In this document: in pieces, positions 35,341 through 45,339 of the stretch
Layout: each line of letters starts with the position of its first letter
How positions within the stretch are numbered: position 1 is the stretch's first letter
NCBI GenBank assembly: GCA_013368315.1
Contig: JAACJM010000002.1
Coordinates: 1,240,001-1,304,000 of the forward strand
DNA: 64,000 nucleotides
Direction: 5' to 3'
Source: Tetrapyrgos nigripes
Lineage: Eukaryota > Basidiomycota > Agaricomycetes > Agaricales > Campanellaceae
The notes under the pieces: model-generated
Seen by the model: only the letters and a program-made list of their open reading frames with translations
What the model was told of the DNA's origin: nothing
Database searches by the model: none
Program-made: the position numbers and the translations under genes

Positions 35341-36683
35341 CGGGTATCAGAAATCTGCGGGTACCCCATGCGGGTACACAGCGGGTACATGCGGGTGATG
35401 CGGGTGATGCGGGTACCCATTACCCTTTGCTTATCATGTAGAATCTTAGTTGATTAAGCCTTCTAATTGCTCTTTTTATTGTGTAGATAGTCCTTTCAAA
35501 ATGCAGAGTCTGTTGTGTAGCAATTTCACAAAGAACAGAACGCGCTGTTGGTATTGAGGTAAAATCATTCATACAAAAATGATGGGATTTACGTGGTATA
35601 TGCAAGACTCAGCATCACCTATCATTGACACTTTCTGACCCACTCTGCACTTACTTTTGCCCTTCTCTGCAAATGGGACTGCTTGTAAGTATGAGTATCC
35701 AACGTTACATAGCCTTAGTTGCATAGAATATACTTTTTGTAGAAATGGCTTGGTAAAAGCATCATACGGCCCGCTGTTGATGCTACTTTAGCAGGCAGGT
35801 TAGTGTACCAGCATGAAAGGCAGTTCAGTCACAAATCACAGCCAAAAAATCTAAGGCCAGATTTGACATTTTCTATTTATTTATTTTTTGGATTTCTTCT
35901 GGATTTTTTTTGGTCAGAGAGACTGAGCTTTCATTCATGCCAGGACAGTAGTATGTATGTGCAAATAGCCGTTCATTCTCTTCAACAGACTCTCATACAA
36001 CATCAAGGCAAGAAAACATAGTACCCGCATGTGCACAGCCACTGCGGGTACCATGCGGGTACCATTCGTGAGCATTACTAACATCCACACAACATCTAAC
36101 AGTTTGAAAACAAGGAATGCTGTAGCTTCTGTACTAATAGCCAGTACCTTGACATGCTCAATGTGTAGAAGTAAATTTCTATCATAAATTCTAGTAAACC
36201 TTGGGCTGAATTCACATTGATCTTGACTTTTCTAGAATTGGATGAACAAATTACTTTATTGAACACTTGAAATATTGACTCAGTGATGTATTAGAATGAG
36301 TATGTTGCATTTACACTGCGAACCACGAAGAGTTTTATTGATGCAGGCTTCATTTCAAGTCTAAGGGTAATTTGGGTACATAATTCATAGAATATTGGCA
36401 TGCAGAGAATGGAAATAGTCTCTAGTGCATGCAATAAGCTTTTGGCAAAAATATCTAAGCTGCTTTGTAGAGAAATACTCGAGTTAGGAATGAGACTACT
36501 GCAGATGGGAGTGAGTGGCTGTGCTTATCCATGTACATTTGAGTTTCACTACACTTCGTTGAAGTCTATCTACAAGCTCTATATTCACTTTTATGTCTCT
36601 CTACTATGTTACAAATGCTTGTATGTATGCCATAGAATGCTGAACTCAAATATTTAATGGTACCCGCAGATTTCCCTATACCG
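35341..36683. mobile_element. TIR element with 9-bp target duplication
   Basis: The 1343-bp insertion has a perfect 16-bp inverted repeat GAAATCTGCGGGTACC/GGTACCCGCAGATTTC just inside its ends, many subterminal GCGGGTA words (35357-35415, 36023-36063) and a 9-bp duplication GCGGTGAAG (35332-35340, 36684-36692). A 9-bp duplication is typical of Mutator-like elements. No transposase is seen, so it is non-autonomous. The flanking sequence reads on as one degraded Ser/Pro-rich minus-strand frame once the element is removed. Confidence 0.65.
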
Positions 36684-36840
36684 GCGGTGAAGTTGGGGGT
36701 ATGAAAACGTGGAACGGATGGGCTCGGTGTTCGGATATGAATCGGTTGATGTGGACCGTGACATTAGGACAGTCAAGAGGCTGGTTAGATGGTATGGGGA
36801 TTGGGAGAGATGCGTTGTTGGTGTTAATTAGAGGGTTAGG

Positions 36841-36884
<44 letters not shown>

Positions 36885-37844
36885 TAGAAAGTAGGCATTG
36901 GGTGTCGGGGATTGACAGGGTTAAGTGGATGTCCCGGGTTGTAGCTCTGGCGGTGCGTTAGGTGACCACTTAATTGCAGAGCCTATGGTCGTCTATGGTC
37001 ATTACTTTCCGTCTTCCCCCACCTTTTCTCCACTCATTCCTGTTGATCCCCTCCCCTCGGCCCGAAGCTCTTCATCCCCAACCATGACCGTTACCTTACT
37101 CGTTCTGTTTACACTTCGTGCTAGTCCTCTGTAGGCCACTTCTCGATGTGAATGTACATAAGTCCATCAGGAAACATGCCGCTTGCTGGCACCTGGATGA
37201 AAAACGTACTGATTCTTTGGGTGATTCTTATACTGTCGACGCAACACTGAAGAGAAAAAAGAGAGAAAAAGACAGGTATATTGTACAGGTTTGCGTAGTT
37301 ATCTATGTGGAAATCTTCGGAGAAGGATTTCTAGGAGGTGTAGTAGGAGAAGGTCTCGAAGCATGCACAGTAAAACACCCGCAAAAACAATGAATAAGGT
37401 GAACAGGATGTACAACGCTCGTCGAAGCTGGCGTTGTTCTTTCTAAAATGACAAATTTAGAGATTCGTTCACGAATGAGTGGACCAAATCATCTTCACCT
37501 CAAGCTGAGCTATACGTTTTGATACTTCATGATAATGCTCTGAATCCATTGCCCCAGCAGATATAGCAACGTCCAAATCGTCGTCTTGAGATAAGGCTTG
37601 ATTACGGCGGTGGTGGGTGAGTCCGGAGGTTGTCGCTTCAGTGCAAGGCGGGGTCCCGTAGAGAACATTTGAACAATGATGGCAATATTGAGCCTGAGCC
37701 TGATAATATGGTCCATTCACTACCATGATCGAAGATTTGGATAGGCGTATTTGAGATGCGTTTGAAAAGGCGGAAACACCAGCAGTGGCGGGAAGGATGT
37801 TTGCTGTTGCAGTTTCAAGAGGAGCTATCCTTGTGAAACGTGAA
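36684..37844. other. no gene recognised; telomere-like array inside
   Basis: No convincing gene. Short frames on both strands lack domains. It contains the GGGTGA array listed separately. Confidence 0.45.
36832..36887 (+). repeat. interstitial telomere-like array
   Basis: About eight GGGTGA units are bounded on each side by GGGTTAG. This is a one-base variant of the fungal telomere repeat TTAGGG; it could be a relic of telomere repair or a simple repeat. Confidence 0.75.
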
Positions 37845-37846
37845 TA

Positions 37847-39981
37847 TGCCAGTCAATCATGGACAATATTATTTCCCGAACTTCTTGATCATTTTCCGCA
37901 ATTTCCGAACTCTTGAGGCTATTTTTGACCTCTCCGAACTCTTACAGCGTGACATGTGACAGCCTCGATTTTCCGAACTCTGATACCACTCACCGAACTT
38001 TTAATCAGGATTCGAAACTAAGGGTTAAGACTCGAACTCTTAGCGTGACGTGACATTGAGTTTCTCCGAACTTCAAGTCCATCTTGAGCCGAACCTACTA
38101 ATGCGCTGTATGTGGCCACTTAAAGCTGACTAAGGGTGCATACCTAATTAGGAAGGGCGGATATCCCACGCTCCTCCCTGCCCTCGCAGGTCACTTTCAA
38201 GGAAGCTTTGGAAGACGCTGGTCTATCACTAAGCTCTGCAGTAAGTATACATAGTTAGAGTTTGTGATGAGGTAGATATTTACTGAAAATCAAGAGTTGC
38301 TGATAAAATCTGGGGTACAGTGATGAGATTCTTTGATTCATTCTGACCATCATGTGCGGACATCCACAATGCAAAGATTAAAAATTGAAGGATCAGTTTG
38401 CCGCTGATAACAAACATATGCCAGCGTCGTGGAGCTGTCAGAAGAAGGTACCCCAACTGTCAGGTCGTTTGGTACTTACACTCATTTCCTGCGCCACATG
38501 CACCACAGACTGATTGCTTACTTCTCTTCTCCAAGCTGACAGGGGTCAATGGGGGCTCTCCTGGGAGTTAATTTCTCACCTGGAGCAGTTTCCGTTTAGA
38601 TCCATGGATCCTAGGTGCTGTGCCAAAGTTTTCAACATGCTGAATAGCAGAGTGGTCCAGTTCGACTCCTGCATCTGCCAAGCTATCTGTGAGTTAATGA
38701 GGTTGTCGCACCGATGGGCGGATTAGTATATCTTTGCATCATTCTCTTTTAAATCTCACTGCTGTCGCTCGTTACTTTCAATATACCATTGTGTTTTGGG
38801 TTTTTATACTACCTTTGTGCACATTTTCTGATCCACAAGTTTACTACGTAAGGATGATGATTGCCACGCTTGGGAGGGGCAAACTCAATCTTTCAATTTT
38901 TAATCTTTGTGTTACTATACCCCAAATGTTATCAGCAACTCTTGATTTTCGGTACATATCTACCTCATAACATTCTCTAACTATGTATACTTACTGCAGA
39001 GCTTAGTGATAGACCAGCGTGTTTCAAAACTTGCTTGAAAGTGGCTGGCGAGGGCAGGAAGGAGCGTGGGATATCTACCCTTCCTAATTAGGTATGCACC
39101 CTTAGTCAGCTTTAGGGCTCCTAGCGGATCGGATGCTGTTCGGATGCGGATCCATCCGCTCGGATGAGTCGTTCAAGAGTGCCAATCCGCATCGGCGGAT
39201 GGCATCCGTCGGATGACCAGATCATCCGCGGATGGATGGCTGAAGGTGGCTGACGTAGTAAGAAAAAGGTTTGAAGTTGGTTTTTCGTGGTTTAAGTATC
39301 TCTAAGTACAAGTAAATGTAATATATGTAAAAATATTGAGCTACTCACAACTGATGACACAGATTATTAGACGGGAATGGTATTGGCCTCTTTGCCGACG
39401 AGTTTTCCCATGCAACTGCAATGTTGAGCAAAGAATTGAGAACGATTCTAACGCGCTGTAAAAGATTTCTGTAAATATTGGTGAGTCTTTGCAACTATAC
39501 AGTACCTCGGGAAAGCCCGAGATTGACCTAAATTGGCAACTCCATCACATTCTCACATACTTCAACCATCCGACGATAACTACGGATGAACGGATGGTAT
39601 CCGCCGGATAGTGCACCTCCAGACGTCCATCCGCCATCCGAATCCGAGGTCTCATCGTCGGATAGGCCCCGGATCATCCGATCCGCTAGGAGCCCTAGTC
39701 AGCTTTAAGTGGCCACATACAGCGCATTAGGAGGTTCGGCTCAAGATGGACTTGAAGTTCGGAGAAAGTCATTGTCACGTCACGCTAAGAGTTCGAGTCT
39801 TAACCCTTGGTTTCGAATCCTGATTAAAAGTTCAGTGAGTGGCATCCGAGTTCGGAAAATCGAGGTTGTCACATGTCACGCTGTAAGAGTTCGGAGAGGT
39901 CAAAAATAGCCTCAAGAGTTCGGAAATTGTGGAAAATGATCAAGAAGTTCGGGAAATAATATTGTCCACGATTGACTGGCA
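37847..39981. mobile_element. foldback TIR element with CCGAAC subterminal repeats
   Basis: The ends are TGCCAGTCAATC...GATTGACTGGCA with TA on both sides (37845-37846, 39982-39983). The inverted arms are very long, about 555 bp: left 37847-38402, right about 38877-39981 interrupted by the 585-bp MITE. Arms hold repeated TTTCCGAACTC words on the left and GAGTTCGGAAA on the right. The central 470 bp have no recognisable coding sequence. The CCGAAC subterminal words resemble the CCCGCAC words of E1/E2 in form and spacing. The superfamily is not assigned; TA fits Tc1/mariner-like movement. Confidence 0.75.
39113..39697. mobile_element. hAT-like MITE nested in the foldback right arm
   Basis: The 585-bp insertion has inverted ends TAGGGCTCCTAGCGGATCGG and its complement, with an 8-bp duplication GTCAGCTT (39105-39112, 39698-39705). 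Removing it restores the same arm sequence seen at about 38109-38132 in inverted form. Both subterminal zones are dense in GGATG/CATCC and GCGGAT words, likely transposase-binding sites. No coding capacity. Confidence 0.85.
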
Positions 39982-39982
39982 T

Positions 39983-39999
39983 AAGGCTGAGTTAACTTA
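39983..39999 (-). repeat. dispersed repeat R2, short inverted copy
   Basis: AAGGCTGAGTTAACTTATGTCGACC is the complement of the R2 end at about 3406-3432 and lies at the left limit of the first DIRS-like relic. (Shown positions are the AAGGCTGAGTTAACTTA core.). Confidence 0.5.
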
Positions 40000-40328
40000 T
40001 GTCGACCCTCCAGCCCTTTCCCAAGAGCGACAGGAAGGGCCCCGCTTCTTGCCTCATGTGTGCAGAAGAGGGGCACAAACTCGCCACCCACCCTCGTGAT
40101 AGACCATCACTATGGGGCAAGCTCGTTGGGCAGGAGATCCAGAACCCGAAAACCTCAAAATTTGTTTGCATCCGTTGGAACTTGTGGGGTGATCGAGGAG
40201 GTAGAGGCAAATACCAGCAATCTTGCAAGAGCTGCGATAAGGAACATGTCTGTTCCTTCTGTGGAAAATTGGACCACCACGCTTTCTCCTGGACTTGTCG
40301 TTCCAGGCCCAGCTCTTCTAGGAATTGA
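39999..40328 (+). pseudogene. gag-like zinc-finger end of YR retroelement relic 1
   Basis: TLQPFPKSDRKGPASCLMCA, then EEGHKLATHP, then CKSCDKEHVCSFCGKLDHHA. It matches the relic 2 gag (LARQQPFPAGSKEKKGPSCC, then ACGGLSHAIAQHP and HCKDCVHEHICSFCGSPNHYA). Only the C-terminal Cys/His-rich part is left. Confidence 0.7.
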
Positions 40329-41048
40329 ACCACCTTCCACTACGGCCTTTGACGTGACTGAAAGCACATCGCCGATGGAGATCGCGGATATTTTCCTTTC
40401 TGCTTCATCCATCCCTAGACCTCTCCCTTATGCAAACCTTTATTCCTTCATACTTTCCTGACCTTGCTCACCTTCCGCCGACCCTATCCACATCACTATA
40501 TATGAAAAAATAGTCACTCCTTACGACGCCGATGCATTTGAGACAGAACTTAACCGTTTCTCTCTCAACGGTGACTTTCCCTTCCTTACTCGTAATTTAC
40601 GAGAGGGTTTCCCCATTGGTTGACTTCCACCTATCCTAGAGACAGTCATCATGCGTAATGACTCTTCTTGTTTCAAGGGTGAAGGACCCAGGGTAGTCAG
40701 GGAATACATTCAGGGTGAGAAGGATGCCGGTCATTTTGTGGGTCCCTACACACAAGAAGAAGCAGAGACCATTCTTTGGGGACCTTTTATTGCGTCCCCT
40801 CTCATCGTCGCCTCTTCTCTCCAAGGACCTGACCTTATCAAGTACAGGGTTTGCCATAATCTTTCGAGAACGGTCCCTGAGCATGCCTCCATCAACTCCT
40901 TTATTGATAAAGGCGATTTCCCTACAAAGTTTGACACTGCTGCGACAGTGGCTGAATTGGTGAGTGTTTTTCCTCTCATTCTTCTTTTCATTTTTCCCTT
41001 TACCCCTTCCCTTCTCCCTTTCACATTTCATTCCTTTCTCCACCGGGA

Positions 41049-41765
41049 TGTTGAGTATTTCTCATGTCCTTGGTCTTATGCTGGACATATCGAGTATTTT
41101 TCACGTCTCCATGCTTTCGGGTGATGATGACTCTCACTGGGTGCAAACACTTGTAATTCCTTGGATATACAGAGGAATTACACAAGACTTACACTGGTAC
41201 ACTCAATATGTAAGTCCACTTGACTTACAGAAGTATTACCAAGGACCACTGTGAGACTTCATGCCTTACAATGGTCATATATAATTGTTCTATTTTTCTT
41301 GGTCTCTGGTAATACTTCAGTAAGTCAAGTGGACTTACATATTGAGTGTACCAGTGTAAGTCTTATGTAATTCCTCTGTATATCCAAGGAATTACAAGTG
41401 TTTGCACCCAGTGTCTCTCTCTCATCACCTGGGTTCTTTCCCTTGAACGCTCTCGTTCAGGAAGATTGGGACGCTGAGTACCTATCGCGTGCCCAGAGAC
41501 GTTGAGTATTTATCGCATCTCCATGCATTCGGGTGATGATGACTCTCTCTCTCATCACCCACGTTTTTTTTCCTTGATCGCTCTTGTTCGGGAATAGTGG
41601 GACGCTGAGTATTTATTGCATGCCCAGAGACGTCAAATACCTATCGCGTCTCCATGCCTTTGGGTGATGATGATTTTCTTTCTCATCACCCATTATTTCC
41701 CTTGAACACTCCTGTTCAGGAATATTGGGATGCCGAGTATCTATCGCGTGCCCAGAGACGAGATT
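41049..41765 (+). repeat. tandem repeat, about 3 units, inside the RT intron
   Basis: Each unit contains GAGTATTTATCGCATCTCCA, TTCGGGTGATGATGACTC, TCTCATCACC and a GGGACGCTGAGTA-type end followed by TGCCCAGAGACG. Units lie at about 41049-41498 (interrupted by the MITE), 41500-41630 and 41631-41765. Confidence 0.75.
41135..41413. mobile_element. CACTG-ended MITE (EnSpm/CACTA-like)
   Basis: The 279-bp element has near-perfect inverted arms of about 105 bp starting CACTGGGTGCAAACACTTG, and a 3-bp duplication TCT (41132-41134, 41414-41416). CACT ends with a 3-bp duplication are typical of EnSpm/CACTA elements. It is inserted in the first unit of the tandem repeat. Confidence 0.8.
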
Positions 41766-43137
41766 TGAAGTCCTTTCTGCTCGTTCCTCTCCTCTCTTCA
41801 CGATTATGTTGTAATTTGCAGTCTTACGTTTCTCCTTGGTACAGATTGCTTCCGCTCCGGAAGGTACCCAGGCGTGCACTCTTGACATCAAGAAATTCCA
41901 CCGCACTGTCCCTGCCCTTCCCCATCACAAGCCGTATCTGGTGGTCCAGGACCTTCAAGGTGCCTTCTGGATAGACCACTGTGTCCCTTTTGGTTGCGCC
42001 TCTGCCAGCAGTAATGCAGGCATGATCGCCAATGCTATCCTTGCAATTTGGGCGGCAAAAGGTATTACACCTGTCAAGCGTTGTGAGGACGACTTCAAAC
42101 CTCTTTGCATGCCAACGGGTACCATACTGGGGGTCAAAGGTTCCAAGCGTTTCATGTATGCTTATGATAAGGCTAGTATGCTCTCCTCCATTGAGCACTT
42201 GGGTACACCCTGGCACTCGGCTGAAGACAAAGGAGATGCTGAGTTCGTTTTTGAAACGACCTTTATTGGTTTCCTTTGGAACCTTCCTCGCAAACTTGTT
42301 TCTCTACCAGAGAACAAGTGTCTCAAATACATCTTCCATGTATGTCAGTTCCTAGACGCCTTTAAAAGTCAGCTCTGCAATCTCAAACCAGTGGAAAAGG
42401 TACACGGCACATTATGCCACTGTGCTTTTGTGTACGTTGACGGCCGTTCTCGTTTCCCATCCCTCTCCAATTTCGCGGCTACCTTCAAAGTGACTACTTC
42501 ATCCGTCGCACTCCTCCTCGTAGACTCATTAAGGATTTGGAGTGGTGGGTGGAGGTGCTCTCTCAGCCCTCCTTCTCTCGTCTTTTGCTCCCGAAGACAA
42601 CTCCCACAGATCTGCATTTATATGTAGATGCTTCGACTTCTTGGGGTATAGGGATTGTCATTGGCAAGCAATGGGCTCGCTTTCGCCTCTGTGGCGATTG
42701 GAAAGCCCGTTGTCCTGGTCGGGACATCTGCTACCTGGAGACTGTTGCTGTGGAATTGTTGGTGTATTTCCGAGAACATTTTGATTACCGAGATGTGAAC
42801 CTCCTTATACACTCGGACAATCAGGGCACTATAGGTGCACTGGGCAAAGGACGCAGCACCAATCCATGGATTAATTTCTCTGTTCGTCGCATTTACGAGG
42901 TTCTGAACCCACTCCATATCATGCCTACATTGCAATATGTCGCTTCTGCTGATAACCCTGCTGACCCTATCTCGCGCGGAGAATTGGGTGACCTACTGTT
43001 TCAGGACAAAATCCTCCTGTCCTTTGAATTACCGGAGGAACTGAAAGCTATTTTACATTATGCCTGAGTCAGTTGCCTTTAGTCTTACTTGGGTTCGCAT
43101 CTGATTCCTTTCTAGCAACCCTTTCCATATCTGGTCA

Positions 43138-44887
43138 ATGGCTGCTAGCATTGCCCAGAGGGATGATGTTCCGCGCCCATCGTCACCTCAAAAACCTTTA
43201 CTGTTTCGTATGCATCGTCCTAATATGGATTCTTCTTCATCGTCATCTTTGCCACCTCGTAATGGACTGGCATTTAATCCTTTCCGTTTCTCGAGTCTGT
43301 CCTCTCTTTCCTCGGTTAATACACCTACCATATCTCCACCCTCTAATGGACGTGTTCGTAACCCCTTTTGGACCTTCAGACCCCCTTCACCTTCTTCAGA
43401 TCATTCTCTTGGTACCCTGCATGTTCCTTGTACTTCCTCAATTTCGGACACATGCCCTAGTAAAATTCCATGGGTGTCTTCTTTGTCCTGTATTTCATCT
43501 TCTCGTTCGGACTCGCCTGTCTCCTCTGTATCCTCTGCAAAGCCTACTTCTGTGGTATCCCATGTATTGCCACCTCTCCCTGCACAAATAGATTCCCCTG
43601 ATTCCTCTTATCCATCTGGCTCTACCCAACGTTCTCCTGTGGACCCTAGTCACTTGAGTTCTCGACGCCCTCATAAGGATAACGAAATTACACCTTCTGA
43701 CTTACGCCCTACCGTTTTCGCAAAGCACTGGATCAAAGACAGGGAGACACCTTGGTCTTTGAGGAACAAGGAATACTATCAGTCCAAATTCCCAGCAGAA
43801 TTTAGCAAATTCAACGATAAGGTTATTCGTGATGCGACAGTTGAGGTCACGAAAGAGACTTATGGGGCAGGCCTGACTCGCTTCACGCAATTCTGCGATA
43901 AATACAAGGAGGATCGCATGCCAGCAGACAAGTACCTGGTGTCTGCATTCATCGGATCTCATTTGGGTACTATTTCAGGTAAAACTGCCTCCAACTCGCT
44001 CTCAGGTTTGAAGGCTTGGCACGATGCGAAGCTGGCCCCATGGTGCGGTAATGAGCGCTTGATACAACAGGCTCGGATAGCTGCCACTAAAGACAGTGTT
44101 CATCTCAAACGCGAACCCAGGTACCCCATCACTATCAGACATTTGATTGCCTTGCGGAAAGCACTGGACTTATCAATTCCCTTCCATGCTGCCATATGGG
44201 CAGCTGCTCTTACCACCTTCTGGGCTTGCCGACGTCTTGGAGAGACTACTGTCCCTTCCGAATCAAAATTCGATCCCAAATTCCACGTTACACTCGGTAC
44301 CGTTTTTCGCTGGCACCAGCTGGACAATGGTGCCAAAGCTGTGTCTTTACATATCCCCTGGACTAAAACCACTCACGGTAATGGGGCTGACATCACAGTT
44401 TCCAGTCTCCTCAATGATCCAGATGGTATCTGTGGTCTGGCCGCTTTATCCAATCATCTCCAAATTAACAAAGATGTACCTGATAACTTCTCATTATTTG
44501 CTTATATTGGAGATGATGGAAAAGCCACATCACATGGTTAAGAGCAAGTTTTTGGATTTTTGCTTCAACGTTTGGAAAAACGCGGGTATTAACAATGTTC
44601 GGGGTCATAGTTTCAGGATTGGGAGTGCAGTTCACCTTCTCTCGTTGGGTGTCGCTCCAGAATATGTCGCAGCTCTAGGCGGATGGACTTCTCTCGCATT
44701 TCTACTTTACTGGCGCCAACTTATTGATATCGTCCCGGCTGCTATTCATAAGGCTTTGGACTTGGACAAGGTCAAACGGACTGTAGAGGAATTCCGTAAA
44801 AAGAATTCCATTTCGAATGCATTGTTAGATGCAGGGCTCTATCTAATTAAAAGAATTTTTTACTGCATACAAAACTGTTTTACTTAA
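43138..44887 (+). pseudogene. YR retroelement relic 1: tyrosine recombinase
   Basis: A Ser/Pro-rich N-terminus of about 180 residues is followed by the SAM-like core-binding part (GLTRFTQFCDKY, FIGSHLGTISGKTASNSLSG) and the catalytic domain. The catalytic Arg lies in FWACRRLGET, the HxxR pair in GHSFRIGSAV, and the nucleophile Tyr in SLAFLLYWRQ. A one-base insertion near 44524 ends the first frame at 44541 (GKATSHG) and the rest (PHHMVKSKFLDFCF onward) is in another frame, so the first Arg and the HxxR-Tyr part are separated. Confidence 0.87.
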
Positions 44888-44941
44888 ACAGGCCTCGTAA
44901 TTTGCCATGCGAAGCAGTGGCACCTTTCCCCAGTATATATA
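44836..44941 (-). repeat. dispersed repeat R1
   Basis: On the minus strand it reads CTGGGGAAAGGTGCCACTGC, TTCGCATGGCAAATTACGAG and, later, GTATGCAGTAAAAAATTC and AGATAGAGCCC. The same order is found at about 61944-62041, and the first part at 29471-29514 and 3180-3206. It may be a small non-autonomous element; it overlaps the end of relic 1. Confidence 0.7.
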
Positions 44942-45339
44942 TATACCGAACAAAAGACCCTTCAGAGAGACAACAGAAAATCCGAAAAAAAAAATCAGCA
45001 AGTCAAATTTATGTACAAAGCTGGCTATCATCCATCGTATCCCAGATCCTTACAATTATTAATCACCCCCTTCTCCATATTACCGTCAGCCGGAGCATCA
45101 TCCGTACCTTCTACCAAATTCTGTGTCGCAGCATCAGGGCGTGACTCAGGCTGGGCATAGCAGTCGCACTCGGGGCCCCTTCCTCGACTCCTTCAAGTTC
45201 CTTACTCTTTCATCCAACTTTCCGTCCGCAGTTGAACGGCAAACGGCAAACCAGAACCCGGCCAAGAAGAAACTCAACTTGTTATTTCATCCATCCAGAA
45301 TCAGTTTATTGAGATACCATGGTGTATTTAATCAGAGAT

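Larger units (their letters stand above)
40960..41844 (+). other. enlarged spliceosomal intron inside the RT of relic 1
   Basis: GTGAGTGTTTTTCC donor after GCTGAATTG and TTGGTACAG acceptor before ATTGCTTCC join TVAEL to IASAP in phase 0. This is exactly where relic 2 has a 174-bp intron. Here it is 885 bp because of three tandem units of about 130-170 bp and a CACTG-ended MITE. Confidence 0.75.
40480..43066 (+). pseudogene. YR retroelement relic 1: reverse transcriptase-RNase H
   Basis: N-terminal RT blocks are NLREGFPIG, VREYIQGEKDAGHFVGPYTQ, YRVCHNLSRTVPEHASINSF and FDTAATVAEL. An intron at 40960-41844 follows, then IASAPEGTQACTLDIKKFHR, DHCVPFGCASASSNAGM and the catalytic CEDDF (YxDD equivalent). 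RNase H has LHLYVDASTSWGIGIVIG, ETVAVELLVYF and IHSDNQGTIGALG. Lesions are TGA at 40621-40623 and a one-base deletion near 42489, after which the protein continues in the next frame (YFIRRTPPRRLIKDLEWW). It ends with the stop after AILHYA at 43066. Confidence 0.85.
39999..44887 (+). mobile_element. DIRS-order (Ngaro-like) tyrosine-recombinase retroelement relic 1, 5'-truncated
   Basis: The order is zinc-knuckle gag-like end, reverse transcriptase, RNase H, then tyrosine recombinase, which defines YR retroelements. No methyltransferase is seen, which favours Ngaro-like over DIRS1-like. The gag is cut at the left by repeat R2 and the foldback element. Single-base frameshifts break RT and recombinase. 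Terminal split repeats were not found. The homologous element at 52740-58550 is divergent enough to be another family. Confidence 0.85.
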
